Below, piece after piece: positions 17,873-26,378 of a stretch of DNA of 64,000 nucleotides; position 1 is the first letter of the stretch, and each line of letters opens with the position of its first letter. This DNA is from Acidimicrobiales bacterium (GTDB lineage Bacteria > Actinomycetota > Acidimicrobiia > Acidimicrobiales > SZUA-35): assembly GCA_028285495.1 (NCBI GenBank), contig JANQPB010000022.1:344402-408401 (forward strand). Direction: 5' to 3'. The position numbers were made by a program, and so were the translations under genes. Below the pieces are notes generated by a model, which saw only the letters and a program-made list of their open reading frames with translations, did no database searches and had not been told where the DNA came from.

Positions 17873-18113
17873 CGGAGACCGGGGGGAGGACCGCCACCTC
17901 GTCCCCCGCAGCCAGGTTGGTGGCCCGCTCGGCCGGCGAGCCGTTGACCCAGACCTTCGAGCCGCCGAGCACGGCGGCGAACGTCTGGCCGAACCGGTTG
18001 ACGGCCTCGTCGAGGACGTCGCCGACCGTGTCGCCGACCTCGGCCGGGTCGAGCTCGAGGCGCGTCGTGCCGGCCGACTCGCGGGCCTGGGCGAACAGCC
18101 GGAGGGTGATCAC
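17865..18113 (-). CDS. moaD: MoaD/ThiS-family sulfur carrier protein
   Basis: An 82-residue beta-grasp ubiquitin-like protein ending in Gly-Gly (LPPVSGG), the residue pair that is adenylated and thiocarboxylated to carry sulfur. Start MITLRLFAQARESAG and the AAGDEVAVLPP segment are typical of the small subunit of molybdopterin synthase. No moaE or moeB gene lies beside it; its partner gene is a membrane protein. It may serve molybdopterin or another thiocarboxylate pathway. Confidence 0.8.
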   Translation of the reverse strand: MITLRLFAQARESAGTTRLELDPAEVGDTVGDVLDEAVNRFGQTFAAVLGGSKVWVNGSPAERATNLAAGDEVAVLPPVSGG

Positions 18114-18202
18114 CGCCTCATTGTGCCATGGCCATCGGCCGACTCACCATCGTCCCCGTCGGCTGCCTGGCCATGGTGCGGCCGGTGGCGGCGCCGGCCC
18201 GG

Positions 18203-18208
18203 TACCTT
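18203..18208 (+). promoter_or_regulatory. -10 box, leaderless-type, FAD oxidoreductase
   Basis: TACCTT is followed by 6 nt and the ATG at 18215. It supports this start over the longer open frame upstream. Confidence 0.35.
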
Positions 18209-18214
18209 GTCGCC

Positions 18215-19723
18215 ATGGGCTCAGCGGACCCGGTTCCCCCCTCCGTCACCGGCGTCCGCGCCGGGACCGGGGCCGACTCGCCGGTTGGCGAGGACGTCGA
18301 CGTCGTCGTCGTCGGCTCGGGCCCGAACGGACTGGCGGCGGCGATCACCGTGGCCAGGGCCGGCCGCTCGGTCGTGGTGCTCGAGGCCGCACCCGAGCCC
18401 GGCGGGGCCACCCGATCGGCGCCGCTGCTCGGGCCCGGCCACGTCAGCGACCTCGGGTCGGCCATCCATCCCCTGGCCTTGGCCTCCCCCTTCTTCCGCA
18501 CGATTCCGTGGGAGGCGCACGGGTTGGATTGGATCGTGCCGCCGGCAGCGGTCGCCCATCCGCTCAACGGCGGCCGGGCCGCCATCGCCTGGAACGACCT
18601 GAACCGCACGGCGGCCGACCTCGGGCCGGACGCCAAGACGTGGCGATCGATGTTCGGCCCGCTGGTCGAGCGGTTCGAGACGCTGACCGACTTCGCCCTC
18701 GGTCCGCCGCTGCGCAATGCGGTGGCCGATCCGCTCACCGCCCTCCGGGTCGGTCCGGCGCTGGCCGCCCCGGCCACCCTGGCCGCCAGACGGTTCGACG
18801 GCGACGAGGCCAGGGCCCTGTTCGCCGGTCACGCCGCCCACGCGGTGGTGCCGCTCAACCGGCCCTTCACCGCCGGCTTCGGTGCGCTGCTCGGCTCGGC
18901 CGCCCACGCCGTCGGCTGGCCCTTCCCCCGGGGCGGGGCGGCCGAGATCGCCAGGGTGCTCGTCGAGGTGTTGGAGGGACTCGGTGGTCGGGTGGTCACC
19001 GATCGCCCCGTCGGCTCCCTCGACGACCTGCCGCCGGCCGGCGCGGTCGTCTTCGCCCTGACCCCACCGCAGGTCGCGGTGATCGTCGGCGACGAGTTCC
19101 CCGCTCGGGCCCGGCGCCGCTATCGGCGGTTCCGCTTCGGCCCCGGGGCGTGCAAGGTCGACCTAGCCCTGTCGGAGCCGATCCCGTGGGCCAACGCGGA
19201 GGTGGCCAAGGCGGGGACCGTGCATCTCGGGGGCACGTTGGAGGAGGTGGCGGTGGCCGAGAAGGAGGTGGCCGCCGGCGGCCATCCGCAGCGGCCCTTC
19301 GTGCTGCTGGCCCAGCCGAGCGGCTTCGACCCGACCAGGGCCCCGGAGGGTCGTCACGTGGTGTGGGCCTACTGCCACGTGCCGAACGGCTCGACGATGG
19401 ACGTCAGTGCGAGCATCGAGGCCCAGATCGAGCGGTTCGCCCCCGGCTTCGGCGACACGGTCGTCGCCCGGCACGTCAGTCGGCCGGCCGACCTCGAGAG
19501 GTGGAACGCCAACCTGGTCGGCGGCGACATCGGCGGCGGCAGCTACGCCAGCTTCCGGGCGGTGTTCCGCCCTGGCTACCACCCCGATCCGTACCGGACG
19601 CCGGTCGGGCGGTTCTTCGTCGGCTCGGCCAGCACGTCGCCCGGTGGCGGGGTCCACGGCATGGGCGGTCATCTCGCCGCCGAGCGGGCGCTGGCCTTCC
19701 TGGACGGGGGTCGCTCCCGATAG
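18215..19723 (+). CDS. FAD-dependent oxidoreductase (phytoene desaturase-like)
   Basis: A 502-residue flavoprotein of the CrtI/NAD(P)-amine-oxidase superfamily. The dinucleotide-binding motif VVVVGSGPNGLAAAITVARAG is near residue 28 and is followed by the Glu ribose ligand (VLEAAPEPGG). The C-terminal FAD motif is near SASTSPGGGVHGMGG. The GPNGLAAA variant is common in a broad family of actinobacterial 'phytoene dehydrogenase-related' proteins that are not true carotenoid enzymes, and no other carotenoid genes are here. The ATG at 18215 is used because the region before it overlaps the divergent moaD promoter area. Confidence 0.83.
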   Translation: MGSADPVPPSVTGVRAGTGADSPVGEDVDVVVVGSGPNGLAAAITVARAGRSVVVLEAAPEPGGATRSAPLLGPGHVSDLGSAIHPLALASPFFRTIPWEAHGLDWIVPPAAVAHPLNGGRAAIAWNDLNRTAADLGPDAKTWRSMFGPLVERFETLTDFALGPPLRNAVADPLTALRVGPALAAPATLAARRFDGDEARALFAGHAAHAVVPLNRPFTAGFGALLGSAAHAVGWPFPRGGAAEIARVLVEVLEGLGGRVVTDRPVGSLDDLPPAGAVVFALTPPQVAVIVGDEFPARARRRYRRFRFGPGACKVDLALSEPIPWANAEVAKAGTVHLGGTLEEVAVAEKEVAAGGHPQRPFVLLAQPSGFDPTRAPEGRHVVWAYCHVPNGSTMDVSASIEAQIERFAPGFGDTVVARHVSRPADLERWNANLVGGDIGGGSYASFRAVFRPGYHPDPYRTPVGRFFVGSASTSPGGGVHGMGGHLAAERALAFLDGGRSR

Positions 19724-19749
19724 TGTGGGCGCCCATCACGGAGGTGCCC

Positions 19750-20379
19750 ATGGACGACGCCACCAGGGGGGCGACAACCGAGCTGCTCGTGATCCGCCAT
19801 GGGCAGTCGACCTGGAACGAGGAGAAGCGCTGGCAGGGTCAGGCCGATCCTCCGCTGAGCGACCACGGGCGCCAGCAGGCCTTCGTCGCCGCCCAGTCGG
19901 TCGGCCAGGTCGACGTGATCGTGTCGTCGCCCCAGGCCAGGGCGGCCCAGACCGCCGGAATCATCGCCGAGCAGATCGGCGTCGGACCGGTGCAGGTGCT
20001 CGATGGTCTCGAAGAGCGGGGTGCGGGCGAGTGGTCCGGGCTGACCCGGGAGGAGATCGACGCCCGCTGGCCCGGTTGGGTCGACAGCGAGAACCGGCCG
20101 AACGGCTGGGAGTACGACGACGTGTTCGTTCCCCGGGTCATGGGGGCGATCGAGCGGGTGGCGGCGGAGTTCGCCGGGGCGACGGCGCTGGTGGTCTGCC
20201 ACGGCGGGGTGATCATCGCCCTCGAGCGGGAGCTCGGCGTGAGCGACGGGCGGATCCCGAACCTGCACGGGCGGGTGGTCCGCAAGGTCCGTGGCGAGCT
20301 CGTCGGCGGCGACCGCCTCGAGCTGATCCCGACCGAGATGCGGACCGGCGGGACCGGCGGCGACACCCGCCGGATCTGA
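19750..20379 (+). CDS. Histidine phosphatase (phosphoglycerate mutase-like)
   Basis: A 209-residue protein with the full catalytic set: IRHGQSTWNEE near residue 15, an ERGAGEWSGLT acid segment, and VVCHGGVI near residue 150. The pattern fits a broad-specificity phosphatase of the GpmB/CobC type rather than glycolytic mutase. GGAGGTG precedes the ATG at 19750. The gene starts 26 nt after the oxidoreductase stop and is followed 17 nt later by the metalloprotease gene, suggesting one operon. Confidence 0.85.
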   Translation: MDDATRGATTELLVIRHGQSTWNEEKRWQGQADPPLSDHGRQQAFVAAQSVGQVDVIVSSPQARAAQTAGIIAEQIGVGPVQVLDGLEERGAGEWSGLTREEIDARWPGWVDSENRPNGWEYDDVFVPRVMGAIERVAAEFAGATALVVCHGGVIIALERELGVSDGRIPNLHGRVVRKVRGELVGGDRLELIPTEMRTGGTGGDTRRI

Positions 20380-20396
20380 TCGCCGGTGGTTCGCCG

Positions 20397-20888
20397 TTGA
20401 CCGGCTCGCACGCGGTGCCGTTTGAGGTCCGGGTCATCCGCAGCCCGAAGCGGCGGAAGACGGCCGAGGCCAGGCTGGTCGACTCGGTGCTGGAGGTCCG
20501 GATCCCGGGCCGCTCGTCGGTGGCCGAGGAGCGCGACTTCGTCGAGCACTTCCTGGCCCGGTTCGAGCGGACGTCGGCGGCGTCGTCGATCGACGTGGAG
20601 CGGCGGGCGGCGCAGCTGGCCCGCCGCTACGACCTGCCCAGGCCGGCGTCGATCCGGTGGGTCGACAATCAACGGCATCGCTGGGGGTCGTGCACCCCGG
20701 CCGACGGTGCGATCCGGCTGTCGAACCGGATGGCCCGGTTCCCGCCGTGGGTGGTCGACTACGTGATCGTGCACGAGCTGGCCCATCTGGTCGAGGCCGA
20801 CCACGGGCCGGCGTTCCGGGCGCTCGTCGATCGCTATCCGCAGGCCGAGCGGGCTCGGGGCTACCTGATGGCGAAGTCGGGTTCCTGA
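20397..20888 (+). CDS. YgjP/WLM-type zinc metalloprotease (DUF45)
   Basis: A 163-residue zinc-dependent hydrolase of the YgjP-like family. The zinc motif HELAHLVEADHGPAF is near residue 125, with the third ligand in the ADHG part, preceded by the family motif RWGSC. Most members are uncharacterised; they are thought to be gluzincin-like proteases. The start is taken as TTG at 20397, with GTG at 20415 as an alternative. The last ~28 nt overlap the tail of a converging gene. Confidence 0.8.
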   Translation: MTGSHAVPFEVRVIRSPKRRKTAEARLVDSVLEVRIPGRSSVAEERDFVEHFLARFERTSAASSIDVERRAAQLARRYDLPRPASIRWVDNQRHRWGSCTPADGAIRLSNRMARFPPWVVDYVIVHELAHLVEADHGPAFRALVDRYPQAERARGYLMAKSGS

Positions 20889-21244
20889 CCGTCGCCGCGG
20901 TCCGGCCCGTCGTCGGCGGTGTGGCCGTCGGCGCCGTCGCGGTTCGTTGCGGTGGCCGGGTTGTCCGGGCCGGCCGTGGCGTCCGTCGGATCGGCCTCGT
21001 CGCCGGTCGGGTCGGCGTCCATCCGGGCCAGCGTCTCGTCGATCTCGTCGAGGTCGGTGGCCATCGCCCGCAGGTCCTGCATGGTCGGCAGCGCGGTGGC
21101 CGGCTCAGGCGCGGTCGGCCCGGTCGGGTGCGACGGGTCGACGATCGACTCGTCCGCGGTCGGTTGCTGGCCCATCGGTTGCACGGACTCAACGGTAGCC
21201 GTGCCGGACGGGACGTCGGTGCCTTCGCCGTCGCCGCCGGTCAC
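20861..21244 (-). CDS. Acidic hypothetical protein
   Basis: A 127-residue Asp/Thr/Pro-rich protein, probably disordered except for a short helix (MQDLRAMATDLDEIDETLARM). The GTG start overlaps the stop of the upstream lipoprotein gene by 4 nt (GTGA), which is the main reason for believing it. It converges on the metalloprotease gene with a 28-nt overlap. No family is recognised. Confidence 0.5.
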   Translation of the reverse strand: MTGGDGEGTDVPSGTATVESVQPMGQQPTADESIVDPSHPTGPTAPEPATALPTMQDLRAMATDLDEIDETLARMDADPTGDEADPTDATAGPDNPATATNRDGADGHTADDGPDRGDGQEPDFAIR

Positions 21245-22326
21245 GGGACGAGGTCGATCGGGACCCGGGTGAAGGCGACGGAGAAGACGTCGGTCGAGGC
21301 CAGGAGATCGACGACCAGCTCGGAGCTGCCGGCGGTCAGGTCGAGCATCGTGACCGACTTGATCGGCTGCTCACCGTCCTCGCTGTTCGACGTGCGGACG
21401 TAGGCGACGCGCTCGCCGTCGAAGGTGAGCGAGTTCACGACGTCGAGATCCTCGCCGATGCGGCGACTGAAGAAGGGACCGTTGTCGACGAGCAGCTCGC
21501 GGGCCTCGAGCTCGGTGACCTGCTCGGTGCCGTCGTCCCGGTAGGTGACGATGGTGTAGGCGACGGCACCGCCGTCCGGACTGAGGGCGACGGCGCCGAA
21601 GCTCGGCCGGTCGGGGAAGGTGCACGGTGGGGCAGGCGGGCCCTGGAGCGGGAGGCGCTGACCGTCGGAGCCGTAGAACCGCATCTCACCGCAGCGGTCG
21701 TCCTGGACGATGACCGCCTGGATGTCGCCGCTGGCCGAGAAGGCGACGATCTCCTCGCCCCCATCGAGCTCGACGTGCGTGCGCCGCTCGTGCTCGCCCG
21801 GCGTCTCGGTGACGAGCTGGATCCAATCGACCCGGCCGGGGGCCGACTTGACGAAGGCCCGGGGAGACCCGTCCCAGAAGCCGACGTCGAGCAGGTCGGT
21901 GCCGCTGGCGTCGAGGAGCTCGTTCTGGCCCTGGGCCCGGCGGTAGACGATCGAGCCGTCCGGCTCCTGGACGACGACGCCGCCGACGAGGTCGTCGTGG
22001 ACCCTGGTCGCCTCCAGGCCCTCGAGTGAGCCGGCGAGGGGGAGCGATTCGAGGCCGTCGACGGCGAAGACGGGCACGTCGGCCGAGACCAGCAGCGAGG
22101 GGACGTAGCCGGGCTCGGCCGTCGGGACGAACTCCTCGATGGCGGGTACCGGTTCGGCCTCGGCGGGATCGGCGGTCGCCGCGATCTGGTCCGGCTCGAC
22201 CGGGACGGTACTCGAGGTCGTCGGCGAGTAGGCGGCCGGCGGGGTGAGCTCACCGCATGCGATCGCCGACAGGGCGAGCAGGGTCAGCAGGGCACCGAGC
22301 GATCGGGTGCGAGGGCGAGCCACCAT
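21241..22326 (-). CDS. Putative lipoprotein with beta-propeller-like repeats
   Basis: A 361-residue exported protein. The N-terminus is a signal peptide with a lipoprotein-type cysteine (LLALSAIACGEL near residue 20; the -3 residue is Ala rather than Leu). A Thr/Ser/Pro linker follows, then beta-rich segments such as AVALSPDGGAVAYTIVTY and SLTFDGERVAYVRTS, resembling WD40/TolB-like blades. The ATG at 22326 gives a normal signal peptide; the open frame begins 11 codons earlier. It is translationally coupled to the acidic protein. Role unknown. Confidence 0.65.
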   Translation of the reverse strand: MVARPRTRSLGALLTLLALSAIACGELTPPAAYSPTTSSTVPVEPDQIAATADPAEAEPVPAIEEFVPTAEPGYVPSLLVSADVPVFAVDGLESLPLAGSLEGLEATRVHDDLVGGVVVQEPDGSIVYRRAQGQNELLDASGTDLLDVGFWDGSPRAFVKSAPGRVDWIQLVTETPGEHERRTHVELDGGEEIVAFSASGDIQAVIVQDDRCGEMRFYGSDGQRLPLQGPPAPPCTFPDRPSFGAVALSPDGGAVAYTIVTYRDDGTEQVTELEARELLVDNGPFFSRRIGEDLDVVNSLTFDGERVAYVRTSNSEDGEQPIKSVTMLDLTAGSSELVVDLLASTDVFSVAFTRVPIDLVP

Positions 22327-22407
22327 CGGGGACCATGTTGGCATCGGTCCGGCGATCACGGGCGCCGGGGCGGCAAATCGCCCGGGCGCAGGGCGATAGG
22401 GCCGGGC

Positions 22408-22413
22408 TACGCT
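22408..22413 (+). promoter_or_regulatory. -10 box of tRNA-Lys
   Basis: TACGCT ends 7 nt before the first base of the tRNA, which is the spacing expected for a -10 element. Confidence 0.5.
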
Positions 22414-22420
22414 CGTCTGC

Positions 22421-22495
22421 GCCCCTGTGGCGCAGCCTGGTTAGCGCACTGGACTTTTAATCCATTGGTCGTGGGTTCGAATCCCACCGGGGGCA
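22421..22495 (+). tRNA. tRNA-Lys(UUU)
   Basis: A 75-nt cloverleaf. Acceptor GCCCCTG pairs with CGGGGGC, the T-arm is GTGGG TTCGAAT CCCAC, and the anticodon loop CTTTTAA gives UUU. Discriminator is A and the CCA end is not encoded. It borders the left side of the accessory island, with its 3' end pointing into it. Confidence 0.95.
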
Positions 22496-22667
22496 CCGCG
22501 TTCAACCGCTCACCGAGCCGCTGAACCAAGCGGGTTGGGCGTACCGTCCCGTACCGTCCTGTCCCGCTCGAACCGGCTCGTGGCCTTGGGTCGTGAGCGC
22601 ATAGTGAGCGGGACGTCGCAGCTGGGCACCATACGTCGCTGGAGTCGCGTCGATACCCTCCTGCTAC

Positions 22668-24596
22668 ATGGAACTGGTCGCCTTCACCGTCGAGGGATTT
22701 CGACGCTTCGCCAACAAGACGTCCGTCAAACTGGTTGGTGGCCTCATCGCCTTCGTAGGGCCGAATGAAGCTGGAAAGAGCTCGCTCTTGGACGCGATGG
22801 CAAAACTCACCGTTGAGGATCCCTTCGCAGAGACGGACAAGCCCAGACGCTCAGAGCTCGTACCGACGCTCTCCTGGCACTTCAAGCTCTCGCCGGAGGA
22901 CAAGGCAGCCCTGGCCGACATCCACGACGCAGACCACATCGAGCGAGTCGTGAAGACCCGCCGGTGGTCGGCGAACGACACCTGGAAACTGGAACCTCGA
23001 CGACCACAGCGGGACCTGTCCCATCGAATCCCCTTGGCCGAAAGCATCGAGGAGTTACGCCCGGTGCTCGTCTCTCTGGGCGTCGACCCCAACCAGATCG
23101 ACATCGTCACCGAGATTCTCAGAGCGGACAAGGAGACGTTCCCCAAAGACCAAGTGGATGCTCTTGACTGGTTGGCCGAGTCCGCGACTGAGGCTTTGGA
23201 ACCCAAGGAGGAGCCAGGCGACCCTGGCGATCTGCCAGCCGAGGACGCCATCGCCGAGATAGACGACGAGGCCCGGGCCCGGATCACCGAGCTGGCCGAC
23301 ACGCTACAAGGCGCAGCCGAGCTGGAGCGGAAGCTCCACCCTTTTCAACAGGTCATCTCTATCCTGAGAGACCGGCTGCCCCGGATGGTTCTATTCTCAC
23401 AAGCCGATCGGGATCTTCAGAGCGAGTACGACCTGAACGTTGTCGCAGCCAACCCTCCACCGGCGCTCGATCATCTGAGATCGCTCGCAGATCTCGACCT
23501 GGTTGCGCTTCGGGATGCTGCTCGCACGAATCGACGCGCCGACGTCTCGACCTGGCGCGACAACGCCAACCGCCGTTTGAAGGAAGCCTTTGCAAGCAGC
23601 TGGCATCAGACGGATATCGCGCTGCAGGTTGATGTCGACGGCTCGACTCTTCTGGTCCAAGCGACGACGCCAGCCGATGCAGGAGTCTCATCCGTCGACG
23701 AGCGTAGCGACGGACTCCGTTGGTTCGCTGCGCTGCTTGCATATTCACACGGCTGGTCCGGCCCGACCGTGCTGCTTGCGGACGAGATCGAGACCCATCT
23801 CCACTACGACGCGCAGGCCGACTTGATCGACGTACTTCAGGCCCAGTCCTTCGCCCAAAAGGTCATCTACACAACGCACTCCTTTGGCTCGTTGCCACCC
23901 GACCTGGGTGCTGGCGTCCGTGTCGTTCGACAGATCGATACCGGCCGCTCGCAGCTTGAGAATGGCTTCTGGGCTGAGGGCTCAGGCTTCTCACCCCTCC
24001 TGGCCCGCATGGGAGCGACCGCCTTCAGCTTCACGCCTGCCCGAAGAGCCGTCATCGCCGAAGGTCCGGCAGACGCTGTGCTGCTACCAACTCTGATCCG
24101 CCAGGCAACCGGCCTGGACAGGCTCGACTACCAGATCGTGCCTGGCCTTTCGGTCGTTGCCATCTCGGACATACCCTCCCTGGCTGAGGAGGCCGGCCAG
24201 GTGTTCTTCCTGACGGACTCCGACGGTGGTGGCGAAGACCTCCGCCGCCACCTCTTGACCTCGGGAGTCGACGAGTCACAGGTCTTCGAGCTGAACCCCG
24301 GAGCCACGTGCGAACTGGAGGACCTCGTCAACGTCGAGTCGTATGTCGCTGCCGTCAACGCCGAGCTGGAGACGTGGAACGGTGGTGGCGACTTGGTCGA
24401 CCCATCCGTATTCGACGGCCAAGATCTTAGAAGCAAGATCCTCGCCGACTGGTGCAGTTCTCGTTCAGCACAAGCGCCCGACAAGGTCGCGGTAGCCCAG
24501 CGGCTGGTCGAGGTGGGAGCAGACGATCCAATCCTCGATCCCACAAAGGCTGGCCTTCTACAATCACTGAATCGAGCCTGGGCTCCATCCGCCTAG
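22668..24596 (+). CDS. OLD-family ATP-dependent nuclease (AAA ATPase + TOPRIM)
   Basis: A 642-residue protein. The ABC/SMC-like ATPase half shows Walker A GPNEAGKSS (31-39), a signature-like ERSDGLRWF (~345), Walker B LLADEIETH (369-377) and the H-loop His near 404. The C-terminal TOPRIM half has the acidic Glu in VIAEGPADA (E465) and the DxD pair in FFLTDSDGG (D517, D519), the metal-binding residues of OLD nucleases. OLD proteins act in phage defence, and the related GajA and PARIS proteins do likewise. Codon use is less GC-biased than in the flanking genes, indicating acquisition. It is the first gene after tRNA-Lys and converges on the XRE-NUDIX-like gene 29 nt away. No UvrD-like GajB follows, so it is not a standard Gabija locus. 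Confidence 0.8.
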   Translation: MELVAFTVEGFRRFANKTSVKLVGGLIAFVGPNEAGKSSLLDAMAKLTVEDPFAETDKPRRSELVPTLSWHFKLSPEDKAALADIHDADHIERVVKTRRWSANDTWKLEPRRPQRDLSHRIPLAESIEELRPVLVSLGVDPNQIDIVTEILRADKETFPKDQVDALDWLAESATEALEPKEEPGDPGDLPAEDAIAEIDDEARARITELADTLQGAAELERKLHPFQQVISILRDRLPRMVLFSQADRDLQSEYDLNVVAANPPPALDHLRSLADLDLVALRDAARTNRRADVSTWRDNANRRLKEAFASSWHQTDIALQVDVDGSTLLVQATTPADAGVSSVDERSDGLRWFAALLAYSHGWSGPTVLLADEIETHLHYDAQADLIDVLQAQSFAQKVIYTTHSFGSLPPDLGAGVRVVRQIDTGRSQLENGFWAEGSGFSPLLARMGATAFSFTPARRAVIAEGPADAVLLPTLIRQATGLDRLDYQIVPGLSVVAISDIPSLAEEAGQVFFLTDSDGGGEDLRRHLLTSGVDESQVFELNPGATCELEDLVNVESYVAAVNAELETWNGGGDLVDPSVFDGQDLRSKILADWCSSRSAQAPDKVAVAQRLVEVGADDPILDPTKAGLLQSLNRAWAPSA

Positions 24597-24625
24597 ACCC
24601 GCAGCTCTGGTGGAGATTCGTGTCA

Positions 24626-26188
24626 TCACCGAATCGAGGGCAAGGCGACCCGGCCAGCTGCGTCGTGGTGGTCCAGGCAGCGGAGGCCTTCGAGGAGGGC
24701 GAACAGGCCCTCGTTACTCCATCTGGGGTCATGGATCAGGACGGCAAGACGGTCGGTGTCAGCCGACGAGATCGAGTCGATGCTCATCGTCTCCCAGTTG
24801 CCGGCGATGAGGTGGCCCCAGCGTCCCCACCAGTCCTCGTCGTCGATGACGATCAGGCACGGAACCTCGTAGGTGCCGGAGAGCAGGTTCAGCCCGAAGC
24901 CGGTGCAGCGAAGATGGAAGCTGCCCGGGTTACTGAGCAGTTCGAGCATGGCCGCCGGATGGCGCTCCCGGTGAAGAGGATCGGCAGTACGCCGAGCTTC
25001 GTCCGACATCTGTTCGAGGTCCTGGCGGCCGAGCAGCTCCTCCTCGAACTCCCGTAGCAGCGTCGTCCCGAGGCGCACCTCGGTGGCGGCCTCGCCGATG
25101 GGCTGGTGCCAGCCCTTGGGAACGGTGGAGAGCTTGCCGGGGATGTCCATCACGTTCTGGCCCCGCTGCTGAATCAACAGCACGTAGTCGGCGGGGCGGC
25201 CCCCCACAGCTGGTCGTGCGGCGGCGAAGAGCGCAACGACTCCGCCCGTGCAGAAGTAGCTGCTCAGGTCGAAAGCAGCCCGGGCTGACGGGAGTAGCGA
25301 GTCACGGACCGGAGTCGGCGAACTCGCCGAAAGGCGGCCAGTCTCCGAATGGCGCAGCGCGTCGACCGTCTCCATCTCCATGAGTCCGTTCCGCAGCGCA
25401 TAGTCAGCGAAGGTGGCAAGCGTGAACGACAGGTCCAGTCGGTCGGACGCCACATCGGCGGACAGCAACCGGTACATCGGGTTGTTTATCAGAACCCGAT
25501 CGTTGGCCTCCGCGTCGGCCAGCCGAGCCACAGCGGCCCGATGGACGGGCTCCGCCAGGGGCTCTCCGGCAGGGGAAGGCAACGACGCCAACGCACCCTG
25601 CGCCTCCTCGCCTCGAAGATCGATGTCGAGCGCCCGCCATGCGCCATCGACCACAATCGTCAGCGAGAGCTCTCGACCGGCGACGACGGTCTGGTAGAAC
25701 TCGACCCCCACCCCCAGGTCCGCGAGGTCGTAATAGTCGGCGACCGCGTCCGCGAGATCCTGCCGGCTGATGCTGGCCCGCCCGAGGTCGCGCTCGTACC
25801 TCCTCGATGGCGACTCAGACTCCAGTTGGCCAGCCTCATCGACCACCAGCTCATAGGTCTCAGCGAACGGCTGCTGAGCAGCGTCAGCGAGCCATACCAC
25901 GAGGTCAACCGTCCTGAGGTCTCGATCTTCGACACGAGTTGTCGCCGCGGCCGGCGCGGCGGCGGAGGTGTCTTGACCGGTCACCAGAAGCTCAAGCGGC
26001 GCCTGCAACGCTGAAGCCAGCGCTGCCAGGTTGCGGGACCGGATGCTCTGCCGGCCGCCCTCCCACCGGCGAACAGTACGTACATCGACGCCGAGCGACT
26101 CGGCCAACATCTCCTGGGTCCAACCCTGCTTGGTCCGCAGCTCAACGATCAGCTGACCCCGGGCCTCATCGGTTATCTGGGGACTCAT
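24626..26188 (-). CDS. XRE-family regulator with NUDIX-like C-terminal domain
   Basis: A 520-residue protein. Residues 10-65 are a Cro/C1-type helix-turn-helix (GWTQEMLAESLGVDVRTVRRWE). The middle (~90-330) is an unrecognised alpha/beta region. Residues ~333-390 resemble a NUDIX fold (YVLLIQQRG, then LLREFEEELLG at 377-387), with most of the REUxEExGU half of the NUDIX box present but the upstream Gly/Glu spacing off by one or more residues. It could sense or hydrolyse a nucleotide and control the convergent OLD nuclease. The ATG at 26188 is preferred; the frame is open 18 codons further. The start of the IS3 element is 127 bp upstream. Confidence 0.65.
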   Translation of the reverse strand: MSPQITDEARGQLIVELRTKQGWTQEMLAESLGVDVRTVRRWEGGRQSIRSRNLAALASALQAPLELLVTGQDTSAAAPAAATTRVEDRDLRTVDLVVWLADAAQQPFAETYELVVDEAGQLESESPSRRYERDLGRASISRQDLADAVADYYDLADLGVGVEFYQTVVAGRELSLTIVVDGAWRALDIDLRGEEAQGALASLPSPAGEPLAEPVHRAAVARLADAEANDRVLINNPMYRLLSADVASDRLDLSFTLATFADYALRNGLMEMETVDALRHSETGRLSASSPTPVRDSLLPSARAAFDLSSYFCTGGVVALFAAARPAVGGRPADYVLLIQQRGQNVMDIPGKLSTVPKGWHQPIGEAATEVRLGTTLLREFEEELLGRQDLEQMSDEARRTADPLHRERHPAAMLELLSNPGSFHLRCTGFGLNLLSGTYEVPCLIVIDDEDWWGRWGHLIAGNWETMSIDSISSADTDRLAVLIHDPRWSNEGLFALLEGLRCLDHHDAAGRVALPSIR

Positions 26189-26315
26189 CTGAAACGCCCG
26201 GTCAACGTTCGCGAACGCCCGCCAACGCCCTTCTGACTGCACTTCCGCTCAGTGAGACTTCGCACCATGACCGCAACGGCAAGCAGCCAGAAGCGTGGGA
26301 TCCAGGCGGTGACAC

Positions 26316-26340
26316 TGGAGTTCCCCCGCTACGTGAGACA
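26316..26340 (+). repeat. IS3 left inverted repeat
   Basis: Begins TGGAGTTCCCCCGCTACG and is the exact reverse complement of 27533-27557. Confidence 0.9.
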
Positions 26341-26378
26341 TCTGAGCCTGGGAGACTGGTCCCGGGAAGGAGTCCACG

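Noticed and set aside
15869..17947. 692-codon open frame across mshA, rsiG and the CdsA-like gene
   Set aside because: Runs antisense over three real genes and has no protein-like segments.
22668..24596. Standard Gabija or PARIS defence locus
   Set aside because: There is no UvrD-like helicase (GajB) beside the ATPase, and the ATPase and TOPRIM are fused in OLD fashion rather than split as AriA/AriB.
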